Origin: Bacteroidota bacterium
GTDB taxonomy: Bacteria; Bacteroidota; Bacteroidia; B-17B0; Aurantibacillaceae
Assembly (NCBI GenBank): GCA_020403265.1
Contig: JADBXZ010000003.1
Span: 56,656-120,655, forward strand
Direction of reading: 5' to 3'
DNA length: 64,000 bases
Shown: piece by piece, positions 18,001 to 25,273 of the stretch
How the letters are laid out: each line of letters opens with the position of its first letter
Position numbering within the stretch: the stretch's first letter is position 1
Program-made: the position numbers and the translations under genes
The notes under the pieces: model-generated
What the model saw: the letters and a program-made list of their open reading frames with translations, nothing else
Database searches by the model: none
What the model was told of the DNA's origin: nothing

Positions 18001-19150
18001 AACGTCAGACGAAAGTGTCATGGAAGTAAATTTTGAAAAATCAAAAATTAACCCCTACTACCTTCAAAATTTGGAATATCTGATAAATTGTTTACAAACA
18101 GGAAGAGTTTCTAAAGGGCTAAAAGTAAACGAAAAAGATCTGGTTTTGTCGGTCTTAGATAACTTTAAATCAAATGGTAGTCATTCGGAGAACAAATATT
18201 TGTATATAATTTTAAAGAATGAGATGGCTTTTAATCGTTTTATTTTTTGGTTTAATGAACCTGAAGTCATTAATATAATAAATATACTCTTTAAGGATGA
18301 ATTTATATTTATCGAAAAGTATTTACACGATTTTAAAATTCTTTTTAAACAGGGTAACTCGAAAAGCAAAATGAATATTGATTTTTTTGAACTATTAAAA
18401 ATTAGCTTTTTATTCTTGATAGCAAACAAATCGAAAACGTTTAGTATTTCTGATTACATAAAATATATTATTTCTAAAACTATTAGAGATTCCAAAGAAT
18501 ATTATGATTTTTTAAGTTTAACCAAAATTGCAGTATTAAAAAATGAGTTAAAATTAAAAACCCCGTTAGGATTAATGCTTCATACAATTGGTCGTGAACA
18601 AAAAAGAAAAGATGAAAAAAAGGAAAAAATTCATGAAGAAGTGAAACAAGATTTTGTCTTTATAGAAAATGCCGGTTTAATATTACTTTGGCCTTTTTTT
18701 AGTTTTTATTTTCAATCACTAGGGCTTGTTAATGAAAACAAATTTATATCAAAAAGTGCAAAAGTAAGAGGTTCGAATTTATTACAATTTTTAGTTACGG
18801 GGAAAGAGAACAATTATGAATACCAGATGCCGCTGAACAAGCTATTATGTGATTTGCCCAAAAACTTTCCAATAGATACAAGCATAAGTTTAACGGATGA
18901 AGAACGGAAAATGTCAGAAGAACTGCTAAATACAGCAATTTCTAGATGGGATATAATAAGTAATACTAGTATAGAAGGTCTTAGAAATTCATTTTTAAAA
19001 AGAGATGGTAAAATAGAGTGGGGAGAAGATAAAATTATTTTGCATGTTGAAATGAAATCCTATGATATGTTAGTTGATAAAATTCCGTGGAATATTTCCG
19101 TAATAAAATTACCTTGGATGAAAAATTCGCTTTACGTAAAATGGAGGTAA
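15077..19150 (+). CDS. eCIS tape-measure protein with internal repeats (Pvc14/CIS_TMP-like)
   Basis: A 1357-aa protein that sets the length of the tube. The N terminus (VIYRVIFELDFFSIEK...LINKLSLDAGKI style) and the module LIYFLTNGKLPWWSE followed by a charged helix (about residues 777-840) mark the CIS tape-measure family. The sequence is almost all helix and very rich in Lys, Glu, Asn and Ile. Residues about 384-750 hold three copies of a roughly 105-residue module, each starting with I-x-P-x-x-x-x-W and ending with Y-x-x-L-I-x-[LVI]-[DE]; residues about 175-290 look like a fourth, divergent copy. The C terminus keeps VFIENAGLILLWPFFSFYF and a final WNISVIKLPWMK block. Length and repeats suggest a long particle. 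Confidence 0.9.
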   Translation: MSIPSNVIYRVIFELDFFSIEKNLELQEKISELFNSTLTIEIDKLFTTISPNNELIQINKLSLDAGKINYNDIEKELPEKVLNLLKEKLILYRGENYKAESDLKAANNISHLLESLEYYLITGVYKWNNSKTDFSIETVLLETIQKEPTSLIKLLKKIGKKEKVRKRIVYQFYEENIIKIIKLVEPVNGKIIIKYIHELDIANKNNNLIKVESSEFKKAKFLFVLTYLFVEKGSVFNTRSFVRSLIKQMAAHYNVSYNVLLIMLSKQIREEFSVLSKIGLPLYIREIFMEDVKNDTDEISSKNQEEKNIQTGLIKDTSEILFVFLETSIVPINVNKLTKQNLYSLFLHLLESNPNKVKNFLARNRDQVILKNITHYFPDKIIEQIIKLFQPNNAGWLISIVFIIKNSELDFEILTTHGKYRETLNQILLEKSIDLENSSFNKGNIIKDVISFLADNLKMDELKLAQNIKKGFEKTDNSAYGKLIDIELYLEKSYVENNVSENFLGIVDENRIEEIVKSIQPNNANWIMALSSAIIKSRQYFNFLEASNLNEFKVELYSEIIINSTKSKNTVFSKEAYLRNLLVTLSIKSKIPTQFFLINAKTALEKVGYLEYSNLINVDYKDIERQVEKISSKGSMNKTLLENTILRIQPQYSKWIFDLFNVLTKAQNHFNFINTDNLSSFKSELYSDILNITLKYKSNIFNKEVFIKLLLGRLSKKSKMDVDYFLKESKIAIQKTGFIEYSGLINLEAKEQNIEKVENKDKYFYNDGNEIEKLDSNKQIDVLIYFLTNGKLPWWSEVKDEKEAFMILGTHYTKKRNKRLQNFLKRNISESKIRKHLITIILNSFLSNEINFFQHEKENVFLKKLLPEIQHKFNYPEYLQIFLETYLVFSFLKKEKGENTLWEEIQKVVKTFDVDIISFYKELLRIDVFSKEKYFNEYFLLFNSKLIEKLAYNKRINEDDIIQLENEKVDRNTLLTSDESVMEVNFEKSKINPYYLQNLEYLINCLQTGRVSKGLKVNEKDLVLSVLDNFKSNGSHSENKYLYIILKNEMAFNRFIFWFNEPEVINIINILFKDEFIFIEKYLHDFKILFKQGNSKSKMNIDFFELLKISFLFLIANKSKTFSISDYIKYIISKTIRDSKEYYDFLSLTKIAVLKNELKLKTPLGLMLHTIGREQKRKDEKKEKIHEEVKQDFVFIENAGLILLWPFFSFYFQSLGLVNENKFISKSAKVRGSNLLQFLVTGKENNYEYQMPLNKLLCDLPKNFPIDTSISLTDEERKMSEELLNTAISRWDIISNTSIEGLRNSFLKRDGKIEWGEDKIILHVEMKSYDMLVDKIPWNISVIKLPWMKNSLYVKWR
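16226..17320 (+). repeat. Three tandem modules inside the tape-measure gene
   Basis: Three protein-level repeats at about 16226-16537, 16616-16932 and 17003-17320. Each begins with an F/I-Q-P motif and W (FQPNNAGW, IQPNNANW, IQPQYSKW), has a central basic helix and FNK or FSKE, and ends in LIDIE, LINVD or LINLE. The motif spacing is 130 and 129 residues. Copies 2 and 3 are the closest (shared FNF, L-x-x-F-K-x-E-L-Y-S, K-I-P/M...FL...A, G-[YF]-[LI]-E-Y-S). Repeat number would be expected to change particle length. Confidence 0.8.
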
Positions 19151-20490
19151 ATGAACTAAAAAATAATTCTTTAACTATAGAGAAGGAAATTAATTGGATA
19201 ACTTCTGTTATAGATACGCGTATGAAACTGTATTTTAATAATGAGTGTGAATATAAAAGTATTTATGAAGTGAAAGTGCCAATCGTTAAATCTGAATCTT
19301 CCATCTACTCAAAATTTATTTTAGAGAATGAAATAAAAACAGATGACCGATTAGCAATAATTCTCTCACTTCTCCCGCATCTTAAGCCGGAACTTTTGGA
19401 CGTTTTTTTTACCAGAAATTCAACATACGATCGTAACTTCTCAGAATTTGGTGGTGTAAAGGGAAAAAATTTTAATGGCTTTATTCCTACTGGCGAAACC
19501 CTTCTGTTTATCCTAGCAGGAAACGACCTTCATAAACGTATGGAGACTGAATATTATTTACTCCATAAGTCGATTTTGTTTAAAAGTAATATTTTAAAAT
19601 TATTTACAGTGGATTCAGGTGAGCCAATGATGAGTGGTATGCTAACCATCAATATAGAATACCTCTCATTTTTTACATCAGGCGAATACAGCAAGCCAGA
19701 TTATAGCCCAAATTTTCCTGCTAAAAGAATATATACGCATTTGGAATGGGAGGATTTGGTTCTTGAACATCACGTGAAATTAGAAGTTGAAGAAATAAAA
19801 ACGTGGATTGAATGGAACAAGGAAGTCAAAGAAAATGATCCCGTAAAAAAAATAATTAAGCCGGGTTATAGAAGTCTTTTGTATGGCCCACCGGGTACGG
19901 GCAAGACATTAACGGTATCACTTTTGGGTAAATCAACAGGTAAAGACGTTTATAAAATAGATTTGTCGATGATTGTTTCGAAATACATTGGCGAAACAGA
20001 GAAGAATTTAGCATCTGTATTCGATATGGCAGAGAATAAAAATTGGATATTATTTTTTGACGAAGCGGATGCCTTATTTGGTAAACGCACAGCGACGAGC
20101 TCTTCCAACGACAAATATGCTAATCAAGAAATAGCCTACCTTCTTCAGAGAATCGAAGATTTTCCGGGGTTAATAATTTTAGCAACTAATTTAAAAATAA
20201 ATTTGGATGAAGCGTTTGCCCGTCGCTTTCAATCCATGATACATTTTCCGATGCCGGGTGTTGCAGAAAGAATACAATTATGGCAAAATGCTTTTGTTGA
20301 ACATATTAAACCAAATTCAGATATTGATATCAAAAAAATTTCTGAGAAATATGTTATTTCGGGAGGGGCAATAATAAATGTATTAATGCATTGTTTATTA
20401 TATAAAAAAAATACAGGTAAGGCTATTACAGAGCAAACTATTTTAGAAGGAATAAAAAAAGAATTAAGAAAAGAAGGTAAAACTATATAA
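19141..20490 (+). CDS. eCIS AAA+ ATPase (Pvc15-like)
   Basis: AAA+ ATPase needed for assembly or cargo loading of the particle. From the ATG at 19141 the protein has 449 aa: an N-terminal winged-helix-like region (residues 1-220), Walker A GPPGTGKT at 249-256, Walker B ILFFDEAD with D307 and E308, the sensor-1 stretch IILATNLKINLDEAF and the arginine-finger pair RRFQ, then a lid with SGGAIINVLMHCLLY. The start overlaps the tape-measure stop by ten bases. A GTG at 19087 would add 18 residues from inside the tape-measure gene and is unlikely. It is the last intact gene of the locus. Its 3' end is duplicated at 22881-23032. Confidence 0.93.
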   Translation: MEVNELKNNSLTIEKEINWITSVIDTRMKLYFNNECEYKSIYEVKVPIVKSESSIYSKFILENEIKTDDRLAIILSLLPHLKPELLDVFFTRNSTYDRNFSEFGGVKGKNFNGFIPTGETLLFILAGNDLHKRMETEYYLLHKSILFKSNILKLFTVDSGEPMMSGMLTINIEYLSFFTSGEYSKPDYSPNFPAKRIYTHLEWEDLVLEHHVKLEVEEIKTWIEWNKEVKENDPVKKIIKPGYRSLLYGPPGTGKTLTVSLLGKSTGKDVYKIDLSMIVSKYIGETEKNLASVFDMAENKNWILFFDEADALFGKRTATSSSNDKYANQEIAYLLQRIEDFPGLIILATNLKINLDEAFARRFQSMIHFPMPGVAERIQLWQNAFVEHIKPNSDIDIKKISEKYVISGGAIINVLMHCLLYKKNTGKAITEQTILEGIKKELRKEGKTI

Positions 20491-20518
20491 TCTATCTCTT
20501 AAAATGACTATATACTTA

Positions 20519-21565
20519 TTAATTTACCTCTTCCAAAATCCATATACGTTTTAATGGCAATCTAGCTTTGAATTCTTGCGAAAACTTGTCATAGTTGTCA
20601 AATATTTCTTTCAAAATATTATCAGAATTCCAAAGACGAATAGAGAAATATTTTTCACGAGATTCCTTTATTAAAGCTGGCGAAAACCCGCCCCAAGAAA
20701 CTAATAAGCCAGAGGTTGAATTAAAAGATGTCATAACCCCATATAATTCTCTTAAAATTGCTGGTGGCTGCTGTGAGCTTCCTGATTTAACTTGTACACA
20801 AATTTTTGGCTCTTCAAATCCCAATAAACCTTTCGAAGCTAATATATCAACACCTCCATCTGAGCCTTTCTTTTTAGAGTTTTTTATATTACCAATTTCT
20901 CTAATACTTGATGTATTTAATCCATGAGCTTTTAAAATTTCTCTGATTAAATCTTCAAAGTCATAGTCTTTAAAATTATTTTGAATAAATTTTTCAATTC
21001 TTGTGTAAATTAAATCATCTGTGTTAATATTTTTTATGGGGTCATCTTTTTCATACTCTTGCCAGTCATTTTTATCATTTGTACTTTTTTTATACGCACC
21101 TTTCAAAATTTTAGTAACTCGCTCGTAAGCATTATTTCTTGATATATTGCTTACAGTTAATAACGAGCCAAACGAATAGAGTAAATCTTCTTCAAATTCA
21201 GTTCGTGAAATTGTTTTTTCCCACTTCACTTTTATAATGTGACTAAATTCCCTCTCAATTTCTTTAAATTCATATTCTCCAACAGCAATACCTAAATGAA
21301 TTGCAGGGGTAAATTTTGATGGTAAAACAATCAAATCTCCTTTTTTTATATCATTAGCAAAACGCCATATTTGCCCAACTTTTGAGCCTAATGAATAAAT
21401 ACTCTTTTCACTATAATGTTTTTGATATTCCTCTTTTAAAGACTCCTTTGTTTTTAAAGTTTTTAGATTAGGTAATTCATTCCAGCTAATAATAACAAGC
21501 CCTTTATCTATACAAATTTCTTCTTTTTCGCCGTGTTTGCCGGCTCTAACCATCCATAAATTCAT
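20519..21565 (-). CDS. Mrr-like restriction endonuclease with N-terminal PUA/EVE-like domain
   Basis: A 348-aa protein. Residues about 1-150 (MNLWMVRAGKHGE, IVISWNELPNL, IWRFANDIKKGDLIVLP, HLGIAVGEYEF) form a PUA/EVE-related reader domain that in other enzymes recognises modified bases. Residues about 200-330 form the Mrr catalytic domain: FEDLIREILKAHGL, GSDGGVDILASKG and ICVQVKSGSSQ, giving the D-x(n)-Q-x-K nuclease site. This architecture fits a modification-dependent (type IV) restriction enzyme, with no methyltransferase beside it. It faces the eCIS genes and lies inside an insertion between the two ATPase gene copies. An open frame on the opposite strand at 20595 is a shadow. Confidence 0.88.
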   Translation of the reverse strand: MNLWMVRAGKHGEKEEICIDKGLVIISWNELPNLKTLKTKESLKEEYQKHYSEKSIYSLGSKVGQIWRFANDIKKGDLIVLPSKFTPAIHLGIAVGEYEFKEIEREFSHIIKVKWEKTISRTEFEEDLLYSFGSLLTVSNISRNNAYERVTKILKGAYKKSTNDKNDWQEYEKDDPIKNINTDDLIYTRIEKFIQNNFKDYDFEDLIREILKAHGLNTSSIREIGNIKNSKKKGSDGGVDILASKGLLGFEEPKICVQVKSGSSQQPPAILRELYGVMTSFNSTSGLLVSWGGFSPALIKESREKYFSIRLWNSDNILKEIFDNYDKFSQEFKARLPLKRIWILEEVN

Positions 21566-21804
21566 AGTTTTATTTTTAAATTTATTTTCAAATATAAGTT
21601 TTTAATGAATCTGTATTTACTCTAAACTGTAATAAGTTTAACATAGCTTATGCCTATTTTTGACTTTTTTAGTTGCTGCGGAATGACTGTCTAACTTCAA
21701 AAAATGACTTTTGTATGCGTCTCGCAGATATGCAAAAGTTATTAACAAGCCCTTAATCTATTCCGCTTTTTATTAGGTTTACAAAATCCAAAAAAAGTTA
21801 ATAT

Positions 21805-22641
21805 ATGAGAATTTCACTTAAATTGATAATAGGCGTAGCTTTATTAGGAATTTTATTTTATTCCTGTAATAATACAGAAACAGAAAATCCTTACGAAAAT
21901 CAGGTATTGATAAAAAGCCTAGAAATAGCGGATCAAAAAGGAGTAGTGGGTTTAAGAGTATCAAATGACACCATTTATTTTAAGAATCAACTTATAGGAC
22001 TAATAAGCAAAGAGAATATCGTGAAGAATGGGAAGGGTGAAATACTTGCTGTGTGGAAAAAAGATATCTTATCAGATTCAAAAAATAATCCGATTGCAAG
22101 CATTGACTCTTCTGGCCGAATTTCAAATGGTTCTGGCATGGAATTTTTTTGGTCCAATACTGGAACTTTAATGCGAGGGAGTGAGAAGACAGGCTTTACA
22201 ATTAAGCCTGTTAACTCAACATTATTTAAATATGCATCGATTATTTACATGCTTCAAATGTCATTCGATATCAGCGTGGATAATAAATTAACTAATAGCA
22301 AGTTTCAAGATACTATTTACATTAAAATTGACAAGAATCTTGTGGTTACTTTTAATAACAAAACTATTGCAACAAGTAACAATAATGAACCAAATACTAA
22401 TTTAATCAACAATCTTCTTTTGGATTATCTTAAGAGAGAGTATTCTGATACTAAACGGTTACCCAGTTCAATTTTTTATAAAACTGAAGACAAAAATGCA
22501 AGGGTGTTATTTTCAAGTTTGGATGATGCAATTAGTACAGTCCAATCACAAATGATTTCTTTTATAGAAAAAGAAGAAAACATAACCGATAAAATGCTAA
22601 TAAAAAAATACCCTGTTCTACTTCAAAAAAAATTTTATTAA
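21805..22641 (+). CDS. Hypothetical lipoprotein, 278 aa
   Basis: The N terminus MRISLKLIIGVALLGILFYSC is a lipoprotein signal with C21 as the lipidation site, so the product should sit in a membrane facing the periplasm or outside. Residues about 40-130 contain short beta repeats (VGLRVSNDTIYFKNQLIGLIS, EILAVWKKDI, NPIASIDSSGRISNGSG). The rest is hydrophilic. I recognise no family. It lies alone between the restriction gene and the ATPase remnant, with 239 bases of featureless DNA before it. An effect as a defence partner or as an eCIS-linked immunity factor is possible but unsupported. Confidence 0.75.
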   Translation: MRISLKLIIGVALLGILFYSCNNTETENPYENQVLIKSLEIADQKGVVGLRVSNDTIYFKNQLIGLISKENIVKNGKGEILAVWKKDILSDSKNNPIASIDSSGRISNGSGMEFFWSNTGTLMRGSEKTGFTIKPVNSTLFKYASIIYMLQMSFDISVDNKLTNSKFQDTIYIKIDKNLVVTFNNKTIATSNNNEPNTNLINNLLLDYLKREYSDTKRLPSSIFYKTEDKNARVLFSSLDDAISTVQSQMISFIEKEENITDKMLIKKYPVLLQKKFY

Positions 22642-22880
22642 TTAAAAGGTATAACCAAATATCCAAAATTTTATAAAGCTTAATGCTAATTATTGGAGAG
22701 TATTGAAAGTCTATTGTACATACTTTTAAAATAATAGCAGTGTTTTCACAAAAAGTCAAGGTTGGTTTAAAATCATTATTACTGATGCAGAAAATACTCT
22801 CTTTGGACTTTTCTTGGTCAGATTTCTTTAGGCTAAGCCACTCTGGCTAGCTGATTTAGAGAAAATAAATTAAATAGAGA

Positions 22881-23032
22881 TATTATCTCAGGAGGAGCAA
22901 TTTTAAATATTTTGATGCATTGTTTATTATATAAAAAAAATACAGGTAAGGCTATTTCAGAGCAATCTATTTTAGAAGAAATAAAAAAGGAATTAAGAAA
23001 AAAATGGTAAAACAAGGTAAAACTATATTGTA
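22881..23032 (+). pseudogene. Second, truncated copy of the eCIS ATPase 3' end
   Basis: The + strand here reads ISGGAILNILMHCLLYKKNT, GKAISEQSILEEIKKELRKK, then W and a stop, almost the same as the last 46 residues of the ATPase gene at 20356-20490. Nucleotide identity is high over about 135 bases, with many differences at third positions, so it is an older paralogue or a copy from another lineage. The copy has no upstream part and gains about 11 bases before the shared GGTAAAACTATAT end. The 239 bases before it (22642-22880) hold nothing I can identify. Confidence 0.85.
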
Positions 23033-23044
23033 AATGCATTTATA

Positions 23045-23608
23045 TTAATGTTCATTACCATGTCTCAGCTGGATTAGTTGTTGTACTTCGCTGATTACTT
23101 GAGATTTAATAACACTTTTTCCTGGGCAATCTTTGTGATCTGTCAATGGATCCTCTTTATGTAATTTTATAGTAATGGGATCAAGGCCTAAAGCGGCTGA
23201 TAAAGTGGCCATTGCTGATACAGCATTTTGTCTTACAGCAAAACCTCTTCCCAAGGTAAAATCGTCTTTCGAATAGTCTCCTAACATTTCAATCCCTAAA
23301 AATAACTTATTCCACGAGGGAGAATGAACACCACTCATGTTTAAAGGTGTAAAAACCCAAATTTGCCTGTCATCAATAAATAAATGTGGGCCGGCACTCC
23401 ATTTTTTTGTATCGCGATAATAGGTCTCTAGATTCCTTATTTAAGTAATTGTTAATCCATCTTTTCTATCCGAAAGATTTGGTGTGCCTGTATTGTGTAA
23501 AACAATAAATGATGGTCGCCAAGCATTCCATACTAAAGAATGGCAATATGTATCAAATGTTCCTAATGTAAAGTTTAATCCAACTATAGGTTTCCAATTT
23601 ATATTCAT
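23045..23608 (-). pseudogene. N-acetylmuramoyl-L-alanine amidase, broken by an in-frame stop
   Basis: Read from an ATG at 23608 the minus strand encodes a 187-codon Amidase_2 (PGRP-like) protein with one TAA at 23441-23443 (codon 56). The parts before and after are in the same frame: WRPSFIVLHNTGTPNLSDRK before, and LETYYRDTKKWSAGPHLFID, GVHSPSWNKLFLGIEMLGDY and HKDCPGK after. These supply the zinc ligands (H in VLHNT, H in HSPSW, and H-x(6)-C in DHKDCPGK) seen in this family. CAA to TAA would explain the stop. Such amidases hydrolyse peptidoglycan and are common next to injection-system loci. The last 97 codons alone lack the catalytic first half. Confidence 0.85.
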
Positions 23609-23682
23609 TACCATTAATTTAGTTTTTGGTAAAAATTATACTATAAATAAACGAAATATTTTAAAAAATAACTAAATATAAT

Positions 23683-23979
23683 TTAATATAATTTTCGATA
23701 TACCAATCCCATTCTGATACAAGCAGCAAAACTCGTGTATGGGTCTACGTATTTTTTAAGTGCAATTTGTTCAGGAGTACTAAATAATTCTGAATCTTCA
23801 ATGAACTCAACCTCAATTTTTTCATCCACTTGAGTCACCGGTTTCGAAATGACTTGAGTCACAATGTTCAATTCGTGTTTTAAACGAATATGTGACTTAA
23901 GTCCTCTTGCAAAAACTTCTTTGCCGCAAATTTCACACAAAAGTATTTTACTTGCGGCTTGTTTTCTTTTTGGCTTCAT
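23683..23979 (-). CDS. Small C2H2 zinc-finger protein
   Basis: A 98-aa basic protein with CEICGKEVFARGLKSHIRLKH at residues 15-35, a single C2H2 zinc finger of the C-x2-C-x12-H-x4-H type. The remainder is charged, and the C terminus has a short conserved tail (FAACIRMGLVYRKLY). Bacterial one-finger proteins like this are usually carried by mobile elements and act as DNA-binding regulators. It is transcribed away from the MerR-like gene with a 14-bp palindrome between them. A 30-residue basic start, MKPKRKQAAS, also fits DNA binding. Confidence 0.65.
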   Translation of the reverse strand: MKPKRKQAASKILLCEICGKEVFARGLKSHIRLKHELNIVTQVISKPVTQVDEKIEVEFIEDSELFSTPEQIALKKYVDPYTSFAACIRMGLVYRKLY

Positions 23980-24023
23980 TAGGTGATTTATTTTTTGTTA
24001 AAGATAAGAATAAATTTAAAAAT

Positions 24024-24037
24024 ATACGTATACGTAT
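24024..24037. promoter_or_regulatory. Perfect 14-bp palindrome, candidate operator
   Basis: ATACGTATACGTAT is its own reverse complement and lies 23 bases before the MerR-like start and about 45 bases before the divergent zinc-finger start. Candidate -7 elements, TAATTTTG at 24041-24048 and TATATTTG at 24049-24056, sit beside it, so a bound dimer would overlap the promoter. It could be the autoregulatory site of the MerR-like protein. Confidence 0.5.
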
Positions 24038-24060
24038 GTGTAATTTTGTATATTTGTTAC

Positions 24061-24987
24061 ATGGAACCATTAAAAAAAATCCTTGAATATAAAGACCAAT
24101 TAAATCTTGCCTCTGCAAAAGAATTAGGAAGCATTATGTTTGAAAAGACCTTTGCCCCAAAAGATCTGGGAATAAACTACCGCACCATTGTTCATTGGGA
24201 CGAAAAGGGTCTTCTTATGCCAGAAGAACCAACCAAAGAGCCAAATAAATGGAGGGCTTTTTCATTTGTTGAATTAATATGGATTGATTTGGCACAGGAA
24301 ATTAGAACCTTAGGTTATAGTTTACCCCAATTAATTTTATTAAAAAAGAACTTATTTGATTCTTATGATATGAATGAGTTTTTACAAAGATTTAGACTTA
24401 ATACACAGGGTTCAATGAGTAAAGGAGAACAAAAGATTTTCAGTGATAAAAAAGAACAACTGGCAAAAGCAGAAAGATTTAAAACAAAAAACTCTACACA
24501 AGTAAAATTCACTCAAAAAATTAACCCGTTAACTCCAATAATTTTAATGTTTTTGATCGATAGAGAAGATGCTGTTTTTCATTTTTATTCAGATGGAACA
24601 TTTGATTGTTTTAACCCTGTATCGTCAGAGAAAAATGATTTAAATTGGTCACGCAGTCATATCTCTGTTACTTTTTCAACTATAATGCAAAAGTATTTAC
24701 AACGAGATAAAAATCTGGATAATGCCTTTTCATTAACGGCCTTAAGTAAAGATGAATTAACAGTACTCTATTATTTAAGAAAAGGAGATTTAAAAAGTTT
24801 AAACATCAATTTTGGTAAAAAAAATACCATTCAATTAATTGAAACAAAAGAAGAGAAAAAAATTGATTTAGAGTCACGGTTTTTAGACCATATACTTAAA
24901 AACGGATACCAGAATATTACTTTTAAAACACAAGCAGGTAAACTCACAACATTTGAAAGAACAACAAAACACAAAATAAATAAGTGA
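24061..24987 (+). CDS. MerR-like transcription factor of a mobile element
   Basis: A 308-aa protein from the ATG at 24061. Residues about 30-100 look like a MerR-type winged helix: INYRTIVHWDEKGLLMP (helix-turn-helix and wing), WRAFSFVELIWIDLAQEIRT and LGYSLPQLILLKKN. The C-terminal 180 residues are hydrophilic with no known ligand motif. An upstream ATG-like start at 23983 would add a hydrophobic 26-residue piece covering the palindrome and is unlikely. Its position before the recombinase operon suggests control of element mobility. A generic MerR regulator is the best call; the ligand is unknown. Confidence 0.7.
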   Translation: MEPLKKILEYKDQLNLASAKELGSIMFEKTFAPKDLGINYRTIVHWDEKGLLMPEEPTKEPNKWRAFSFVELIWIDLAQEIRTLGYSLPQLILLKKNLFDSYDMNEFLQRFRLNTQGSMSKGEQKIFSDKKEQLAKAERFKTKNSTQVKFTQKINPLTPIILMFLIDREDAVFHFYSDGTFDCFNPVSSEKNDLNWSRSHISVTFSTIMQKYLQRDKNLDNAFSLTALSKDELTVLYYLRKGDLKSLNINFGKKNTIQLIETKEEKKIDLESRFLDHILKNGYQNITFKTQAGKLTTFERTTKHKINK

Positions 24988-25055
24988 CCGGATAAGCCGG
25001 CAGATTGAAAGCATTTGGCCTGACTATAATAGCAGGGCCATCTATATCACACATC

Positions 25056-25259
25056 ATGTTAAGTATAGCTGAATGCAGAAAAATTTTAAATACGAACAAA
25101 AAAAATAAAGAATACAGCGAAGAGGAAATTATTAAAATTAGAAATTGGGTAAATAATATGACCGATATTGTTTTAGAAATTACTCAGAAAAATGGAATAG
25201 ATACTATAAATGAAATTATTGGGAGAGAAAATCCTTCCACAAGAAAACAAAAAAATTAA
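25056..25259 (+). CDS. Small element protein before the recombinase, 67 aa
   Basis: From the ATG at 25056 the protein starts MLSIAECRKILNTNKKNKEY and continues SEEEIIKIRNWVNNMTDIVL. Proteins of this look (EECRK..L, then EEI..IR.W...) often stand just before serine recombinase genes in Bacteroidota. An in-frame TTG at 25005 adds 17 poorly conserved residues and is less likely. The 14-base gap to the recombinase suggests co-transcription. The function is unknown; a recombination directionality role is possible. Confidence 0.65.
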   Translation: MLSIAECRKILNTNKKNKEYSEEEIIKIRNWVNNMTDIVLEITQKNGIDTINEIIGRENPSTRKQKN

Positions 25260-25273
25260 TTAGTTTATATATA

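Noticed and set aside
19087..19140. GTG start for the eCIS ATPase adding 18 residues
   Set aside because: It lies entirely inside the tape-measure gene; the ATG at 19141 has better context and gives a normal N terminus.
22562..22880. Possible small gene between the lipoprotein and the ATPase remnant
   Set aside because: No frame in either direction shows coding character, conserved motifs or a plausible start.
23484..23675. 63-codon + strand frame over the amidase region
   Set aside because: The opposite strand holds a clear amidase sequence here, so this frame is a shadow.
23983..24060. 26-residue hydrophobic extension of the MerR-like protein
   Set aside because: It covers the palindrome and candidate promoter elements; the ATG at 24061 begins the folded domain.
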